In this document: piece after piece, positions 7,824 through 9,372 of the stretch
Position numbering within the stretch: the stretch's first letter is position 1
How the letters are laid out: every line of letters begins with the position of its first letter
NCBI GenBank assembly: GCA_024277475.1
Contig: JAJRVC010000590.1
Coordinates: 1 to 9,372 of the forward strand
DNA: 9,372 nucleotides
DNA from: Deltaproteobacteria bacterium
GTDB taxonomy: Bacteria; Desulfobacterota; Desulfobacteria; Desulfobacterales; JAFDCJ01
Direction of reading: 5' to 3'
Notes under the pieces: generated by a model
Told to the model about the DNA's origin: nothing
What the model saw: only the letters and a program-made list of their open reading frames with translations
The model's database searches: none
Made by a program: the position numbers and the translations under genes

Positions 7824-8705
7824 TTGATTAAAAATTGGAAACAGGTCGCCTGGAACGGAGTCCGTTTTAAAACCCCCGCTGAATGGGAGATAGCTCAAAT
7901 CGGCTTCCGTCATTTGATACTTGAAAATGAGACGGGGCCGGTCATGGAGGTTAAATGGGGGCCTGTGAGAGGGACATTTTCCCACAAAGCCCACCTGAAG
8001 CGTCTTGCCGCTTTACATTCAAGAAACGTGAAAGGCCGTATCGCTGAATGGTTCCTGCCGCCGCATTGGCAAGCGGCCCTGTCGGATTTTGAGACCAGCG
8101 GGTTTTTATGGCAGGGTGAAGCTGCAATCGGCCGGGGGGCTATTCTGTTTTGTCCGGCCTGCCGCAATGCAGCCCTGATCCAATTTTTTCGTTACAATTC
8201 GTCGGAACGTGAAAAAGTAATATTAGCGGTTCTCAAATCCTATCGCGACCATCGGCAAGACGGCCGGATTCATTGGTCAATTTTTGACATCCGCGTAAAG
8301 CTGCCCGAAACGCTGAAGCTGATTAAATTTAGGTTTGAAGTCGGTAAATTTGAACTGGAGTTTGCCCGCAGCAAACAGTCCATCTACCTGCACCGCTGGG
8401 CGCCTGCAGCGGCGCTTCTAGGCGGGAGAGATCTCGTCGGATTTACCAGGACGGTTGCCGAATTTTCCGAGGGACAGCCGCAACCGCTGACCATCGATGG
8501 TAACGACGCAGTCGATTGGCACATAATGCCCGAAAGTGACTGGCGGCGAAGGATCAGCCGGTTGAAATTAACGCCGTCATTTTTCTGGTATCGCCTTTGG
8601 CATGTAGCAGAAAAAAACCGCATCCTCGGTATTCGATCCGAATCTAAATACCCCCTCGATTTTCAATTACTGGATCAGATTTATTCAGATTATGAAAGTA
8701 TTTAG
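7824..8705 (+). CDS. Protein of unknown function with an internal tandem domain duplication
   Basis: The protein is 293 residues from TTG 7824, the first usable start after the in-frame TAG at 7809; no Shine-Dalgarno supports this start. There is no signal peptide or membrane segment, so it is probably cytoplasmic. Two similar halves can be aligned by eye. WNGVRFKTPAEWEIAQIGFR (10-29) matches WSIFDIRVKLPETLKLIKFR (151-170), with EVKWGPV (42-48) matching YLHRWAPA (188-195). The ends also match: RNAALIQFFRYNSSERE...LKSYRDH (114-143) against KNRILGIRSESKYPLDFQ...YSDYES (264-292). Each half looks like one alpha/beta domain; a PsbP/Mog1-like fold is a guess. The first half has a CPAC pair (110-113) lacking in the second. 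I do not recognise a named family. The 3' end overlaps the PqqD-type gene by 14 bases, so the two are probably coupled and may interact. Confidence 0.7.
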   Translation: MIKNWKQVAWNGVRFKTPAEWEIAQIGFRHLILENETGPVMEVKWGPVRGTFSHKAHLKRLAALHSRNVKGRIAEWFLPPHWQAALSDFETSGFLWQGEAAIGRGAILFCPACRNAALIQFFRYNSSEREKVILAVLKSYRDHRQDGRIHWSIFDIRVKLPETLKLIKFRFEVGKFELEFARSKQSIYLHRWAPAAALLGGRDLVGFTRTVAEFSEGQPQPLTIDGNDAVDWHIMPESDWRRRISRLKLTPSFFWYRLWHVAEKNRILGIRSESKYPLDFQLLDQIYSDYESI

Positions 8706-9075
8706 AAAAAAGCCCGCGGCAAGTCGTTTATCTCGTACGGAGGCTCTCAAATACACACCGGCCAAAAGCAGCCTAATTTCGGAAATTCGACTGGAAACAG
8801 GTGAAGTGGTCATTGAATATCCGCTGGTGGTGCGGCCGTGGATTTCCGCTGTGGCCAAACGTCTGGGAGGACTTCAGGACCAAAAACAAACCAAAAAGCT
8901 ACAACTGGATGCAATGGGAACATCCGTCTGGGACCTGGTGGATGGCAAACGTTCAGTACGCATGATTATTAAGATCTTTGCAAAAACCCATCGTCTTGAA
9001 AACAGGGAGGCTGAAGTTTCCGTGACCAGTTTCATACGACAGCTCGGGCAACGCGGTCTCCTCGGCTTGGGTTGA
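8692..9075 (+). CDS. PqqD family protein (RiPP recognition element-like)
   Basis: This 127-residue protein has a C-terminal half matching the PqqD pattern: LDAMGTSVWDLVDGKRSV (72-89), then a helix (IIKIFAKTH, 92-100), REAEVSVTSFIRQLGQRGLL (105-124) and a short end. PqqD proteins are small winged-helix-like peptide chaperones that bind the leader of a ribosomal peptide and present it to a radical SAM enzyme; the same fold is the RiPP recognition element. Here it is preceded by about 60 residues with a basic start (MKVFRKK) and a beta-like stretch (LISEIRLETGEVVIEYPLVV, 28-47), longer than classical PqqD (about 90 residues). The ATG lies inside the end of the upstream gene in another frame, consistent with coupling. 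No radical SAM gene or precursor peptide is seen nearby, and no PQQ genes, so it is not assigned as pqqD itself. Confidence 0.8.
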   Translation: MKVFRKKPAASRLSRTEALKYTPAKSSLISEIRLETGEVVIEYPLVVRPWISAVAKRLGGLQDQKQTKKLQLDAMGTSVWDLVDGKRSVRMIIKIFAKTHRLENREAEVSVTSFIRQLGQRGLLGLG

Positions 9076-9134
9076 GGTGTTTTCACCCCTCCCCGGCCAA
9101 ACTTTAGCCGGTTGTAGCGAAGCGGAAATTCCGC
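9076..9134 (+). terminator. Cluster of inverted repeats after the operon, possible terminator
   Basis: Three short hairpins follow directly on the PqqD-type stop codon: GGTG-TTTT-CACC (9076-9087), CCGGCCAAACTTTAGCCGG (9093-9111, one internal mismatch) and GCGGAAATTCCGC (9122-9134). None is followed by a clear T-run, so this is not a textbook intrinsic terminator. Their place at the end of an operon, before an AT-rich leader and a new gene with its own ribosome binding site, still suggests transcript-end or mRNA-protecting structures. They could also belong to a dispersed intergenic repeat. Confidence 0.35.
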
Positions 9135-9171
9135 CTGCGGGGAACCAGAATTGATATGGCCGCAAAAAGGC

Positions 9172-9290
9172 ACAAAAAACATAAAAATAAAATATCATAC
9201 TTAATTATTTCAATAAGTTATGGAATCGAAATTCGAGAATTTTGACTTTTTACGAGCTTGTCAAAAAAGAATACCACAACCCGTAAAATA
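9172..9290 (+). promoter_or_regulatory. AT-rich leader with candidate promoter and a palindrome
   Basis: Bases 9172-9250 are strongly AT-rich compared with the coding DNA, as expected for a promoter region. A possible sigma70 pair is TTGACT (9242-9247) with AAGAAT (9267-9272), but the 19-base spacer is long. TTGTCA (9258-9263) with TAAAAT (9284-9289) is an alternative with a 20-base spacer. Neither is convincing. A perfect 11-base palindrome, TCGAAATTCGA (9226-9236), lies just upstream of the first pair and could be an operator. No sigma54 GG-GC motif was seen. Confidence 0.3.
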
Positions 9291-9296
9291 GGGAGG
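9291..9296 (+). promoter_or_regulatory. Ribosome binding site of the last gene
   Basis: GGGAGG sits six bases before the ATG at 9303, a strong Shine-Dalgarno with good spacing. It decides the start of the truncated final gene and shows that this gene is translated independently of the upstream operon. Confidence 0.75.
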
Positions 9297-9302
9297 AAAA
9301 AA

Positions 9303-9372
9303 ATGGCGCAAAACAACAATCAGGAAGTTGTCAAGGACGTCGGCCACTGGGAATGGTCGGAGCTATGGAACA
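9303..9372 (+). CDS. Start of a new gene, tentatively a YeiH-type putative sulfate exporter, 3' partial
   Basis: Only the first 23 codons are in the window: MAQNNNQEVVKD followed by VGHWEWSELWN. The frame is open to the right edge. The hydrophilic start followed by a tryptophan-rich stretch (HWEWSELWN) resembles, from memory, the N-termini of deltaproteobacterial members of the putative sulfate exporter family (YeiH/UPF0324), where a W-rich segment precedes the first membrane helix. This is too short to prove, and other membrane protein families could begin this way. It has a strong ribosome binding site and its own AT-rich upstream region, so it probably belongs to a separate transcription unit from the PqqD-containing operon. 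Confidence 0.4.
   Translation, partial: MAQNNNQEVVKDVGHWEWSELWN

Noticed and set aside
9076..9087. Classical intrinsic terminator
   Set aside because: The stem is only four base pairs and is followed by CCTCCCC rather than a T-run, so it is listed only as a weak possible terminator within a hairpin cluster.
9076..9302. tRNA or small structured RNA in the intergenic gap
   Set aside because: No cloverleaf, anticodon arm or T-loop consensus could be found; the hairpins are short and separate.

Overview
The window is a compact, one-direction run of genes on the + strand. It comes from a bacterium of roughly 50% GC with a Gram-negative style gene set: inner-membrane transporters, a signal-peptide protein, and an FtsX/MacB-type permease with large periplasmic parts. 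My best guess for the host is a deltaproteobacterium (Desulfobacterota, sulfate-reducer-like). That rests on the resemblance of the PqqD-type protein and of the last, truncated gene to proteins I associate with that group. No rRNA or tRNA is present to confirm it, so the taxonomy is an inference.

Layout: (1) 2-3106, the 3' part of a very long FtsX-like ABC-transporter permease, cut by the left edge. (2) 3103-5142, a polytopic membrane protein of the DUF6785/DUF6784 type (OPT-related), joined to gene 1 by an ATGA overlap. (3) 5195-7156, a second large OPT-like membrane protein, separated by a 52-base spacer made almost entirely of a degenerate 7-base tandem repeat. (4) 7183-7806, a small secreted protein of unknown function with a strong ribosome binding site. 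(5) 7824-8705, a cytoplasmic-looking protein of unknown function that appears to be two tandem copies of one domain. Its original start may be an ATGA overlap that is now followed by an in-frame TAG. (6) 8692-9075, a PqqD-family (RiPP recognition element-like) protein overlapping gene 5 by 14 bases. (7) A 227-base gap with several inverted repeats and an AT-rich leader. (8) 9303-9372, the first 23 codons of a new gene, tentatively a YeiH-type putative sulfate exporter.

Genes 1 to 6 have short gaps or overlaps and share a strand, so they probably form one operon that ends after the PqqD-like gene. Taken together, an FtsX-type permease, two OPT-fold transporters, a periplasmic protein and a PqqD-type peptide-binding protein suggest a membrane system that handles a peptide or peptide-derived compound. 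No radical SAM enzyme, precursor peptide or ABC ATPase is visible in the window, so the substrate and direction of transport are unknown. The most notable points are the co-occurrence of these families, the paired OPT-like proteins, the amber codon just after the expected start of gene 5, the heptamer repeat between the two transporter genes, and the internal duplication in gene 5.
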